NCBI GenBank assembly: GCA_947462335.1
Contig: OX381707.1
Span: 32,663,618-32,727,617, forward strand
DNA from: Harmothoe impar
Lineage: Eukaryota > Annelida > Polychaeta > Phyllodocida > Polynoidae
DNA: 64,000 nucleotides
Reading direction: 5' to 3'
Part shown: positions 23,110 through 34,190 of the stretch, piece by piece
How positions within the stretch are numbered: the stretch's first letter is position 1
How the letters are laid out: every line of letters starts with the position of its first letter
The notes under the pieces: model-generated
Database searches by the model: none
What the model was told of the DNA's origin: nothing
What the model saw: the letters and a program-made list of their open reading frames with translations, nothing else
Translations under genes and position numbers: made by a program

Positions 23110-24240
23110 ATTCCCAGCCCATGAATACTTGTATAGGATATCATTTCCCCATTGTTCGACTCTAGTTGGGAAGTGCACTACAGAAATTTCCTCTATAAAT
23201 TTATTGGATATCCTTGTTCTTCGGGATTTCTAAACACCTTCACGTTGACAACATTAACATTTTATGATCTGTCTTGTTTGATTAAAGGCTTGTGTTGTAA
23301 TGTAATTCATAATGAGTTAAAGAAATCACTGCTAAGAGACTTCCCACATAAATCAAAGTCCTAGACTAGTCACACCGATTTAATTTGCTTAATACCTCTG
23401 GGGTGATTAATTCATTGTGAGGACGCAGGAGTGTATTGGACCTTAATGCTAGCTATGAATCTCCGTCCCGGGCTTTCTTGTATTACATGAAGTAAACACT
23501 TTAAACCTCAAGACTACATTTGTCGCCATGATTAAAGCGCTAGTAAGTAACTCCCCAGCACCACGCATAATCTATTTAGTATACTGTTCTTATAGTGTAA
23601 AGATTAAGCAGTAAGTACATCTTTTCAGATATATAAACTTATACATACTGGAACTACTGCATTTGCTATAGTCAATACTCCTTCCTTGTCACGGTATATT
23701 TTGAAGGCGGTAAATGAACGGCCATGCTCTTATTAGTGTATGAGGTAGTATGCAATGACGTAAATGCGATCATCAACTCTCAGAGATTACTGTGTAATTC
23801 AATCTGAAAATTATTATTATGTGTGTCAATTAAGAACCAGAATGAAACAACTATGTGTACCATGTCTTATGTGCCAATACACATGTTTCCTACGTTTGAC
23901 CTCTAGACAACTCAGATTTACATTGATAGCCATTGCACATTGGGATAGACCTAGTACTCTCCTCTGGTATTTTCTTTCTATAGTAAACAATATTTACCAA
24001 ACAACATCAGTAGCATTAACAGATGAGCACATCAACAACATTTCCAGTTACTCCATCCGTACTGTTTATTCTAGTGTCGCACCTCAGAGAGATTTATTGA
24101 AAATCCATTTAATCAATAACCGAGTTTCCTCTTTCCCTGAGGGAATACTAATTGATTGTAATATGGGGCACGTTCTGACCCCAGACACATTAGTCACAGG
24201 CTGTATGTCCACTTAAGAGAAACGCCCCTAGAATGATTAA
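23110..24240. other. Unannotated stretch
   Basis: The 150-residue plus-strand frame at 23,764-24,216 is long for this AT content, but it has no domain I recognise, no acceptor or donor at sensible positions, and Ile/Ser/Tyr-rich composition typical of AT-rich spacer. Not called as a gene. Confidence 0.45.
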
Positions 24241-24241
24241 T

Positions 24242-24446
24242 TTAACCCTTTAAGGGCTGCATAATGCATTATGCATTTTGCCGTCATGATGCATCCATTT
24301 TTTGGATGCAGCTCTAGCGAGTCACTCTCCAGTGCTACATTCAAGCATCACGACGACCTCACGGGGTTGATACACTCCCAAAGCGTCAGCATGATGCATG
24401 GAAGCACGGGGCAGGGAACAATAACGCACTATAAAACCTTAAAGGG
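24242..24446. mobile_element. TTAACCC-family MITE, copy 2
   Basis: Left end TTAACCCTTTAAGGGCTGCA, right end ACCTTAAAGGG in inverted orientation. The interior has GTCATGATGCAT, CATTCAAGCATCACGACG and CAGCATGATGCATGGAAGC. Length about 205 bp. Flanked by ordinary AT-rich DNA. Confidence 0.7.
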
Positions 24447-24924
24447 ATATGAAACGGTTGAGATTAAAGTGTCCCCCCATAGTCACTAAGCTCTTTGTTC
24501 AAGATGTATTTAAAGACAGACTACTTACATACTTAAAGGTGTAACCCGTTAAATTGAAAAGAATGAAGCCAGCAGATCTGGTGGCTTAAGTCACACTAAT
24601 CATTGTGGAAGCATGCACAACATTATCTTCCTTTCGGCACGTTTTTATCCTTCTTTCGGCATTTCAAATACACTTTCAAGTTCGGCAATATAACTATTAT
24701 GTGTGTAGGCATATGAATGATATGAACACAATACGACTGGCGAATTTGCATATCTAAGTAATTGGAATATCTGCATGGTATCTATAGCATCATGGTATCT
24801 ATGAAAGCATGGTATGTGCAACTGATAGCATAGATACTCCTCCTCTAAACCTCCAAGCACAGACCCTACTGATACCAGGGGGTGTGATATTTGGGCCAGG
24901 TAGTGCGATCAATACCTGTACAGA

Positions 24925-25956
24925 GCAACTCCATATCCACTCCACTATAACACCTTTATACAAGGTCAGAGGGATGACAACTGTGCCATCCCTGCTTCCC
25001 TGGCGCAGGTGTCCAGTGTTGTAAGGTAAACACAGGTATAATAGCACCTTTTAGGTGAGCTGATCCCCTGTACTCTGGATGATTGTCAATACTACCTAAA
25101 TGTGACGATAGCATTGTAATGGCGTTTCCATAAAGTATGTAGGTGCTTACCAGTATACCTGGCTGGCTAGGAGGGAGGACTGACAGGTTGGGAATCGAGC
25201 ATCTCAGATGACAAACAAGAGCTGTCTTGGATACACTCTTCTAGGCAATGTATCAATGTGTAATTGAAGAGAATGATATGGGATCATCTACTGCCACATT
25301 TGATCTACTGCTATGTACTTTCCGCTGTGGGACTCCACAGGGCAGTTTTGTGTATCTACTCGTTACATCTTATTACATATACTACTTACCCAACAATGTA
25401 CCTATACATGTACATTGGTTTTAAATGGTTTAGACACAATCCCACCATGACCCCCTTCTCAATCTTCTCATGGTATGTGGACACCGTCAAAAGAGAATGA
25501 AGGGGGCATTTTTCATACCCTAGTGTCATATAATATGACAGGGGTAGACATCTTTAACCCACGGTGGAGGGCTCAGACAAAGCATTTCACACCTTGGTTA
25601 TGTATTAGATAGACGACACTTGTACCTTGGTATGCCTCATAACCACTGCCCCACAAGGTCAAGATGAGGTGTTATACACCGCGTCGATGACCAGTGGGCA
25701 GTGGTTATAAGGCATACCAAGGTACAGGTGTCGTCTATCTAATACATACCAAGGTACAGGTGTCGGTTATAAGGCATACCAAGGTACAGCAACTCAATAT
25801 CCACTCCACAATAACACCTTTATACAAGGTCAGAGGGATGACACCTGTGCCATCCCTGCTTCCCTGGCGCAGGTGTCCAGTGTTGTAAGGTAAACACAGG
25901 TATAATAGCACCTTTTAGGTGAGCTGATCCCCTGTACTCTGGATGATTGTCAATAC
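24925..25956. repeat. R1 direct repeat pair (168 bp each)
   Basis: 24,925-25,092 and 25,789-25,956 match along their full 168 bp with only a few substitutions and no gaps. They begin GCAACTC.ATATCCACTCCA and end GATGATTGTCAATAC. Together with R2 they show a tandem duplication of an 864-bp unit. Confidence 0.88.
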
Positions 25957-26212
25957 CGTCAAAAGAGAATGAAGGGGGCATCTTTCATACCCTAGTGTCA
26001 TATAATATGACAGGGGTAGACATCTTTAACCCACGGTGGAGGGCTCAGACAAAGCATTTCACACCTTGGTTATGTATTAGATAGACGACACTTGTACCTT
26101 GGTATGCCTCATAACCACTGCTCCACAAGGTCAAGACAAGGTGTTATACACCGCGTCGATGACCAGTGGGCAGTGGTTATAAGGCATACCAAGGTACAGG
26201 TGTTGTCTATCT
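25485..26212. repeat. R2 direct repeat pair (256 bp each) containing a foldback
   Basis: 25,485-25,740 and 25,957-26,212 match at full length without gaps. Each contains inverted arms of about 52 bp; in the first copy these are 25,601-25,653 and 25,695-25,746, reading TGTATTAGATAGACGACAC and back. In the second copy R1 abuts R2 exactly at 25,956/25,957, while in the first copy 392 bp separate them. Confidence 0.88.
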
Positions 26213-26345
26213 GACTCAACCCTCGGGTATGCGAAATACCCAAGGTGCGATTCCTTTGTCTTAGGTATCACCCGTGGGTTAATTTCACTTAAACCACAGT
26301 GGCGGGCTAAGACAAAGGAATTCACACTTTGGTTATCTCTGTGTA
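26213..26345. mobile_element. Foldback related to the R2 hairpin
   Basis: ATTCCTTTGTCTTAG pairs with CTAAGACAAAGGAAT, and the outer parts include CTCGGGTATGCGAAATACCC and a GGTTAT end. It adjoins R2 directly, so the foldbacks are nested or tandem. Confidence 0.5.
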
Positions 26346-26372
26346 GACTCACATAACCTTACAGCTGTGGTT

Positions 26373-26609
26373 TAAGTAGAATCACTGTAACTCCCAACGT
26401 GATCACTGAGGTAACTCTCCCCAGGACTCTAACATGACTCCTTAACATTAGCAGGACTCTAAAATAACTCTATAAGGACTCTATAATGACTCTGTTCTAA
26501 GACTCCCTAATGATTGGGAGTCACTTTAGAGTTGTGGGGAGAGTTACCTCAGTGATCGGGGCTGGACTCCCATTTGAGAGTTACAGTGATCCTACTTCTT
26601 CTCTCTGTG
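26373..26609. mobile_element. Foldback MITE, copy 2 (left end lost)
   Basis: Nearly identical to 2,519-2,766 from AAGTAGAATCACTG to the right end CTTCTTCTCTCTGTG. The leftmost CACAGAAAAG is replaced by the neighbouring element, so this copy is truncated or was used as an insertion site. Confidence 0.75.
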
Positions 26610-26614
26610 TATGT

Positions 26615-26700
26615 GAGGCTAACTCAAAATATGACTACTGTGGGCACTCTATAAGGGTGCCAACCAGTTTACTGTGGTTATTTTGAGTTAGCCTCTCATA
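26615..26700. repeat. Short inverted repeat next to the foldback
   Basis: GAGGCTAACTCAAAATA pairs with TATTTTGAGTTAGCCTC about 50 bases further on. It lies between the foldback copy at 26.4 kb and the long-TIR element at 26.7 kb. Confidence 0.6.
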
Positions 26701-27454
26701 ACCATAGTCTATCTATTTCATGACCGAAGGTGAAGTCAGACAGGCAATGGTTATGAAAAGGGTATTATAGTGGGGCGGCATAGCTGCCATATAGGGTGAT
26801 CTTGTGCATTTTCTCAAGAAATGTCCATCCTTTGCACAGAGGTAGGCAAGTATGTGAGGAGTCATTTGCAAGAAATAGGCAATTAAGATCTAGCCTATAA
26901 GGGGCCATGGGCCCCTTTTTAAAAATTTGTAATTCTGAAAAATTGATGAAGATCCAATGCAGGTTTGAATGGTCGCACCTTTGCTAATATCAAAGTGATT
27001 TGTCTATGACGACACCTGGCTATAGCTGAAATGTCCCACTAATGATCCTGATAGGGCTAGATGGTATATCCAAGGTCAAGGTCATTTTTCAAGGTCATAG
27101 TTCTAAGGAGAAGGGATGCTTTTTAAATTTTCCATATTACTTTGCTTTCTGTGGGAAGGATATATATAGATGGGAACATGGGGTGCAGTCATTGTTACGT
27201 TACATAATTAGGCTAATTGCTTGCATTTTATCAGGCCAATAGCTTTTAACTACACATTGCATGTATCTTAGCTATATAAACTAAGAGTTCATTGTGTCTA
27301 ACAAATTACAAATTATGGTATATCATCTTTGTTACAACACTTATCCTACCCCTTACTCTATGGAGCCCCCCCCCCCTCCAGCCCCTCTTAACCACTGTGA
27401 GGTAGAGAACTCCGCTGATCTCTCAACGACTGACCAGGTGTATGTTTCCGGTGC

Positions 27455-27780
27455 CACCCTTTGCTGCCATGTGCCACCCTGTCCTGCGTTAAGCTGCACT
27501 GTGTTACCCTGTGCTTCCCTGTCCTGTCTTAAGCTGCCCTGTGCTGCCCTATGCCGTCCTGTATTACCCTCCCAATGGGCACAGAATTCTGTTCAACATT
27601 GAACATTTAATCCACATTGAACCCCCATTAATGATGAATTATCAATGTTGATTCAAAGCTCTGTGTCCACTTGGTTGTGCTACCAAGTAGCACCCTGTGC
27701 TTCCACTTGCTTTCCTGTGCCCTGTACCCTATGCTGCCCTGTGCTGCCCTGTGATACTCTGTGCTCTGGACTGCTACCAG
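27455..27780 (+). repeat. Degenerate 10-bp CCCTGTGCTG array
   Basis: CCCTGTGCTG-like decamers recur through the region, split by the MITE at 27,572-27,674. Confidence 0.65.
27572..27674. mobile_element. 103-bp MITE, GGRCACAGA-ended family
   Basis: Left end CCAATGGGCACAGA, right end TCTGTGTCCACTTGG, with inner TTCAACATTGAA and TCAATGTTGATTC. It interrupts the decamer array, so it inserted after that array formed. Related fragment at 4,804-4,898. Confidence 0.72.
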
Positions 27781-27868
27781 ACGCAGGCAAAAGTTGCTTT
27801 TAGTTGGTACCTTGCAAATGCCAGAAGGGAAGTATGAGGGTATGCAAACCCAATAGGCATATTTTTAA

Positions 27869-28754
27869 TGGTGCCTATGCAATTCTATTGGTGCCTTTGC
27901 AATTCCACAAGTGCCTATGCAATTCCATTGGTGCCTATACAATTTCCATTGGTACCTATGCAATTCCCTTGGCGCCTATGCAATTCCCTTGGCGCCTATG
28001 CAATTCCACGTGTGCCTATGTAATTCAATTGGTGCCTATGCAATTCAATCGGTGCTTATGCAATGTCATTGATGCCTATGCAAGTCTATGGGTGTCTATG
28101 CAATACCATGGGTGCCTATGCAATTCCATTGGTGCCTATGCAATTCCATTGGTGCCCATGCAATTTTATTGGTGCCTATGCAATTCCATTGGTGCCTATG
28201 CAATTCCCTCCGGCCTCTATACTTCTATTGATGCCTATGCAATTCCATGGGTGCTTATACAATTCCCTTGGTGCCTATGCAATTCCATGTGTGCCAACGA
28301 AATTCCATGGGTGCCTATGCAATTCCATTGGTGCCTATGCAATTCCATTTGTGCCAACGAAATCCCATGGGTGCCTATGCACTTCCATGGGTGCCTATGC
28401 AATTCCATCGGTGCCCATGCAATTTTATTGGTGCTAATGCAATTCCATTGGTGCCTTTGCAATTCCCTCTGGCCTCTTTACTTCTATGGATGCCTATGCA
28501 ATTCCATGGGTGCTTATACAATTCCATTGGTGCCTATGCAATTCTGTTGATGCCTATGCAATTCCATTGGTGCCCATCTGGGGGTGCCTATGCAATTACA
28601 TTGGTGCCTATGCAATTTCCTAGGTGCCTATGCAATTCCATTAGTGCTTATGCAATGCTATTGGTGCCTATGCAATCCCATTGGTGCGGATACAATTTCA
28701 TTGGTGCCTCTGCAATTCCATGAGTGCTTAGTCAATTTAATGGATGCCTTTATG
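27869..28754 (+). repeat. 20-bp minisatellite, about 44 copies
   Basis: The unit is GGTGCCTATGCAATTCCATT. Because 20 is not a multiple of three, a stop-free unit gives an open frame with a 20-residue period, which explains the 248-residue frame here. A distinctive block (CCCTCYGGCCTCT..ACTTCTAT) occurs at 28,212 and again at 28,471, 259 bp later. About 13 units were therefore amplified together. Confidence 0.95.
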
Positions 28755-29408
28755 TACATAAAAGAAATCAATGTGATATTTACAGCTACACTGTAAATAG
28801 CCCTCACCATAATACTGCCTCTTGCCTATTACCATTGCCTTTTTGCTATCATAGCTGATAATGGATTATAGCCACATGATCACTATCCCTGGTCAATTGC
28901 ATTACCGTTATACTGAGCTATTGGCCTGATTAAACTGGAATAATCAAGCAAAATCTATGTATCAATGCCTCCTTCATTACATAGTAGCTCTAGCTGCCTC
29001 TCGAATACATTGAATTTACATATGTATTAATCAGTGTTAGTTTTGCACTGACATCAATCTTGTACCAACTTTTTCATTGAGAACTACCATATTTGCGACT
29101 TTTGACCTGGGCAAATGACCTTGACCTTGACTCAGTATGTTTCTGTAGATCATAAAGGTCATACCTTAGCTATATTTCTATCTAGTAAAAGACGGAGACA
29201 TTGCATATTTATATACTTATGCCATTTGGAAGAGTAGTAGCCAACCCAACAACAACCATTTTGAAAGATGGCTGCCACACTTTTCCTGTGCTAGATCTAG
29301 GTTGCCTATTTCTTGCGAATTGATCAATATATATTAGCCAATGTCTGTGGGAAGTTTGGTAGCTTCTTGAAAAAATGCACATTGGATCAGCTATGCCGCC
29401 CCACTATT

Positions 29409-29488
29409 AGAATTGACCACAGCTTGCTGGTAGAGCGACTTGGGCTTCACCCTCGTCTGGCCCCCACCAGCAAGCTGTGGTTAATTCT
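29409..29488. repeat. Hairpin inserted in the right TIR
   Basis: Arms 29,409-29,431 and 29,466-29,488 match over 23 bp with one mismatch (core ACCACAGCTTGCTGGT), around a 34-nt loop. The left TIR lacks this segment, so it is an insertion or an ancestral piece lost on the left. Confidence 0.8.
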
Positions 29489-29547
29489 ACATACCTTTTC
29501 ATAACCATAGTATATCTAATACATAGCTAAGAGAACCGTCCCGTGTA

Positions 29548-29692
29548 ACCCGTTGAGGGCGACCATAATTTCAATACCAGCTATGTGGGCGTGTTTTCTT
29601 TCAGGATTTATCCCTCAGTAGAAACTCCCATAGACATAGTCATGTCATTTGTTGTCGACATTCTCCCCCTTCTTTGCCCACAATGGGTTAAA
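29548..29692. mobile_element. MITE with TAACCCRTTG ends
   Basis: Left end TAACCCGTTGAGGGCGA; right end TTGCCCACAATGGGTTAA, whose reverse complement is TTAACCCATTGTGGGCAA. About 145 bp. The ends recall the TTAACCC family (copies at 24.2, 35.9 and 59.2 kb), but the interior differs. Confidence 0.6.
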
Positions 29693-29699
29693 TGATGGG

Positions 29700-30300
29700 T
29701 TTCATAATTTAGTATGTGTGATTCAAGTGCCAGCAGTTCAGGGCTGTAAAATATCTCAAAAATAAGCACTCAAATCAAGTATAATAAGCGCCGGTCTTGA
29801 ATACCCGCCGGGGTTAGCTCGGCATCCAAATCCGCACCAGCACCAGGGTACCTTTATGCAGAAGCTATCGACCCACCTGTACTACCTAGTTACTGACCCC
29901 AGCATCCAGGCCCTGCACAGGTCTAATGACCTTCTGATGGTCAGGAGAATGACCTATCTCCGACCCAGGAGGGCCCTTCTACCCCTCCAGGGACCCAGCA
30001 TCATGCATACACATTAGGGTGCTCTACCAGGGTCTAACCAGGGTGCTGTGGCTGTCCTCATTGTATTAGGTCATTTCAGTAGCTCCAGCTTACGGTATAT
30101 GGGCCGGATCCTATCTATTCGGGCTACCTAGCGATCTAGTTATGCTGGGTCATATTGACAGTTATGTCCTTTTCAAACTCAGACTCAGACCCATAGTGTA
30201 ATGCTTTGAAATGCTCCTCAATATAACCATCCACCCATCGTCAAATGTACAGATCATCCGTCCATCTATAATATTGTATTCCAACCTAGTCATCCATATG
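29700..30300. other. Unannotated stretch
   Basis: No supported gene or repeat. A CCGGGGTTAGCTC segment at 29,805 resembles part of a tRNA D-arm but lacks partners. Confidence 0.5.
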
Positions 30301-30339
30301 TCCATTCATAGTGACGTATACGGCAGCATTTCCCATTCA

Positions 30340-30442
30340 CTCCCCCATCCAACAACCCTCCCCCTCCCCCTCCCCACCCCCCCCTCCCCCACCACCCTAC
30401 CTACCCATCCACCCACCCACTCACCCACCCATCCTCCAACCC
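30340..30442 (-). other. C-rich tract, G-quadruplex potential on the minus strand
   Basis: The plus strand has many C-runs of three to eight in succession (CCCTCCCCCTCCCCCTCCCC, then CCCCCCCCTCCCCC), followed by ACCC repeats. The minus strand therefore has more than eight G-runs with one- to two-base loops. Confidence 0.75.
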
Positions 30443-30599
30443 ACTTTACAAACATTCCCATTAATGCCTTCCTCCGCCACATCCAGTGGCAACAATCAGA
30501 TGCTCTCAGACCCACCATCCCCGCAGAATGCAGCCTATTGATCCAGGGATGCCTCTGCAAATTCACCATTGATTCCTTAAATGTGGGCATTGTATAGTG

Positions 30600-32390
30600 T
30601 CTTAAATGGGTCCCTGGAGGCGGGTGTGTAGACTGTGGGGTGCTGATTTCAGCCATGGTTGATGTATTGCTCCCATCACGCCTCGTAAATCGCGCCATGA
30701 GGGGTTAGATAAACCACCATGATCGGGCACCAATGGTGCAGGGATAATCCAGGGGCGATAATATGGTGCTATATCTATATGCCATTCACATAGGCAGCAC
30801 TTAAGCCAGGGTAGGCCTATACGTATATATAGCAACATCTGTAATGGAAAATAAATATATCGGGGGAAACGCTTAAACCATACAAGCTGTAGAGTTGTCT
30901 GTTTCACATAGGCCTATATGTACGATTTAGTTATGGAAATCAATCTCATATATCTCTCTGTAAATGTACGTATTGAAATTATATTTATAATGTTGTTATG
31001 ACTATTGATACAAAGATGATAAGGTTTATTTGTCACATTTTTGCCTACATGATATGTGTATTAGGGTCGACATCATGTACCATGCATGTATAGTTTGTAC
31101 TAAGTCAAATGGAGTAAGGGCGACCTCCAAAATAATCATACTTAGAGTATAGCGTTCTTGTTCCCGTGACCACACTGTTTACGTTGACACCAGCAATCTC
31201 GTGAGACCTTGGTTCCGCTCTCATCCGTCAGCCTATTGATCCAGGGATGCCTCTCCCTGGAGGGCACAGAACTAACATGGCCGCCCATACGGAGAAACCC
31301 GAGTCATCGCTATAGCAGTTACAGACATGTCAACCGTTTATAAATGTTTATCCACTAGTGTTCCTTGGGTATGTCCCTACTGTTCTAGGAGCTGTATTGC
31401 CTCCTAAGTGGTGTAGAGACCTGGACTACCTGGGACGTGACCTTGAGAGTGGTAAGGACACGTTCACACATATGTATCTACCTGTTATATGTGAGCCTCC
31501 TATCATCGGGCCTATGTATATGGGTATTGTGCCTCCTATGTTGGAGGTCGTCATTCTTGAATCATGCTGACCTTATGAATACATTTTTATAAATGCATAC
31601 CTTTGGGGCGTTTTAGAGCATGGTCGTATTTTCCATCTGAATATTCCATCCATTTTGACCATCTGCAAGTGTCAAGATAGATCGACGGCCCCTTCGACAT
31701 AATTATGCTAATACCTGTGAGTTCAACTTGTTCAAAGAGACAACCTCTTTTATAACGTAAACATTTCGGAGCAAACTTCTAGACAAACACAACCACAAGA
31801 AAGTTTGTTGCATGTCTTCTACCATTTTATATCCCTTAATGGACGGGCTAAGAGCCTTGCCAACCTATAGTTAATGGGATATGCTAGGGCAGTTTCTTAC
31901 ACAGGACTAAAAGAGGTTGTAGGGGGAGTTCTTGTGGGAATCATCGATTCCACTCTCATGTTTGTGAGCTATCACTGAAGTACAATTAGTGGCAGAGAGA
32001 ATGTAGAAAGGGGATATTGAACAAAGGAAAATGGAGAGGTGGCTAGGGGCAGATGGATAAGGCCAACAGGTAGCAATAGCTATAAAGATAGACGGAGATA
32101 GAAAGATAGGCAGAGAGAGACATTGTGAGCATACAAAACTGGTAATTTATGTTGCTGACCGGTGGATGGTCCAAGTATTGAACGTTATTGTTATATTCAT
32201 CACTGGTTGCCTAATCGAACAATTTGTGTGGCATATGTGATTTTCCCCCTATTATAATGCAATACTGAACTAGCAATTTTCAGATCCCAGGTGAGGCTTT
32301 CATACATTATGATATATTTTGATTTGAACATTATTCATTCTGAAATAGGAGAAGTATAATAGGTTTATATAAAAGCTAGAGCAGAATGTC
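30600..32390. other. Unannotated stretch
   Basis: No supported gene. A 26-bp sequence around CCTATTGATCCAGGGATGCC at 31,229-31,254 is identical to 30,531-30,556. Otherwise ordinary AT-rich DNA. Confidence 0.5.
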
Positions 32391-33976
32391 AGAACCAAGC
32401 GTCTGCTTGGAGAGTGCAAAACACACTTAAACCGTGGCAGTCCAATAAGGGCTGGTAGCAGTAGAATTAAGATTGGCAGTTACACTTCATCTGCTTTCCA
32501 CTCAGACAGTCTCCCATTCAACCAGGCTCCAATGCACTAGACCATTCATTCGGGCTCCTACACCACTGCTCTTAGCACTGCCATGAATCACTATTGCTGA
32601 TGTGGGGGAAATTAATTGTGTTCTTTTACTTACCTCTCCTTTCTGTCTGTGGAATGTGTTTACTTTTTGAATAAGTAAACTACAGAAAAGCCCATTGCAC
32701 AGCAGTACTTTCCCATCCACATGAAGTCTATGGTAACTATAGAGATTGTAATTGGCAGGAAGGAACACTATGTTTGTCATAAGTACCATTAGTGTGTTAT
32801 ATGGGCATACCACGTGATTCTCCACAGCCACAGGCCTTCCCTGCAAGGGAGGTGTGTGACAGAGGTGTGTGCAACAGTAGTGAAGAGTTTTTTTGCTGAT
32901 TATGTATCTTCTGATGAAGAGTTCTAACTAGACAGATAAAGACAGTGATATGATGTAGTTAACTATAGTACAGTTCAGCTTATTATACTAATCTGAACAT
33001 GTATACAGAGTTCTACTATAATAATTAGCTATGACTGCCATATCAGATACATCTGTAAGGGTGCAATTATATTGCAAACAGGCACCATTCCCTATCTGCT
33101 TTATTTAAACCTTCAACCAACAAAGAATTGCTACTGACAAGCATCATGCAAAATCCAATGCCAACATTGACAAATGATGTCATTGACTAGGGGATTGGAA
33201 GAGAATTGTTCTTTTTGGTGACAAATTGTGACAATGACTGTTCATTGGTTTCTGAATATCTGACAAAAATCATGATAGAGGCCTTGGTTTGGTATGGCAG
33301 GAATTCTTTCCAAGTGCATACGCCCAACATAGAGCCAAGTCAAATCTAGACCATTAAAATGCTTAACAGTCTTGAAACAGTGCCTATGGGAGCCTGATTT
33401 GTAAATAGGAGATTGGGGCATTAGGTATGGACTACGGCAGGTAGTCTAGTTTATTTGCATTTACTTGCTAGAGGGTACTAGTGACCATCTAAGTACAAAC
33501 AACGGTGTGATATGCCTTATTGGCCTTTCTATTTCAGAATCTCAATATTAAATGCCATTGGCAAGTCATCAATAGCCCTCATGCTGTGGTTTGAGCTTCT
33601 TAAAGCCCCACCGCAACTATTTATAGGGCTGAGTGCCTGTCCCGACTCCACTGCGACTGTCGCTGGAGGGGTACCGAGATTTGGCCCTTTAAACTGTACT
33701 GGACGAGCCGTTAGCAAAGAATGAGCAGGCGGACATAACAAAAGTACACGTATACATATGTAAGGGATTACTATGAGCTGTATAATCACCAGCCAACGCC
33801 CAGAAATTTTAGCTTCAATCTATCCAGATTTTTATAGTTCTCATTAGAGCTATCCATAATAATCATCAGAGCAATACCTTTTAAATACAATGATATAACC
33901 AGCTGATAACCACCAGCTGATAATGCCATATGTCTGCATCTCCATAAGACAGGCCAACTGTCTAGAAACCCAATCA

Positions 33977-34190
33977 CTGCAGAGGAAAGAAAGTAACTTT
34001 TTGTCCTTCCAGACTCTACAAGTTGTGGGTGGGCTGCTGCTGTGATTAATTGGATGTACTCTAGCCTGCTGTTGGGGGGCATTGATCCGAAACAGTTTAT
34101 GCATACAACCAGTGAAGGCAAGACTACTACTGATATGTGACTGGCACAGGCATGGTGAGAAGAACCAATATGGCCACCCAAAAGGCCAAG
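33977..34190 (+). other. Conserved island alpha, copy A: exon-like block with donor lost
   Basis: The block from TGCAGAGGAAAGAAAGTAAC to ATACAACCAGTGAAGGCA differs from copy C at only about two positions in roughly 150, while flanking DNA has diverged widely. It has the acceptor-like CTTTTTGTCCTTCCAG (ending 34,012) and AACCAATATGGCC with ATG at 34,170 in strong context. The donor seen in B and C (AAG GTAAGC) is AAGGCCAAG here, so this copy could not splice the same way. Confidence 0.4.

Larger units (their letters stand above)
26692..29510. mobile_element. 2.8-kb element with long, degenerate terminal inverted repeats
   Basis: Left blocks and the reverse complement of right blocks match in the same order: ATGGTTATGAAAAGG; TAGTGGGGCGGCATAGCTG; GTGCATTTTCTCAAGAA; GCAAGAAATAGGCAA..AGATCTAGC; and CAAGGTCAAGGTCATTT. 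The left arm runs from about 26,747 to 27,100 and the right from about 29,507 back to 29,100. The right arm also has a hairpin insertion at 29,409-29,488. Its centre holds a CCCTGTGCTG array with a MITE in it and a 44-copy 20-bp minisatellite. No transposase frame was found, so it is either non-autonomous or a relic. Confidence 0.72.

Noticed and set aside
23764..24216. 150-residue frame
   Set aside because: No recognisable domain, no exon borders, composition typical of AT-rich spacer.
27804..28550. 248-residue open frame, the longest in the window
   Set aside because: It is the 20-bp minisatellite read through; the peptide is a 20-residue cycle and open frames appear in other frames and on the other strand as well.
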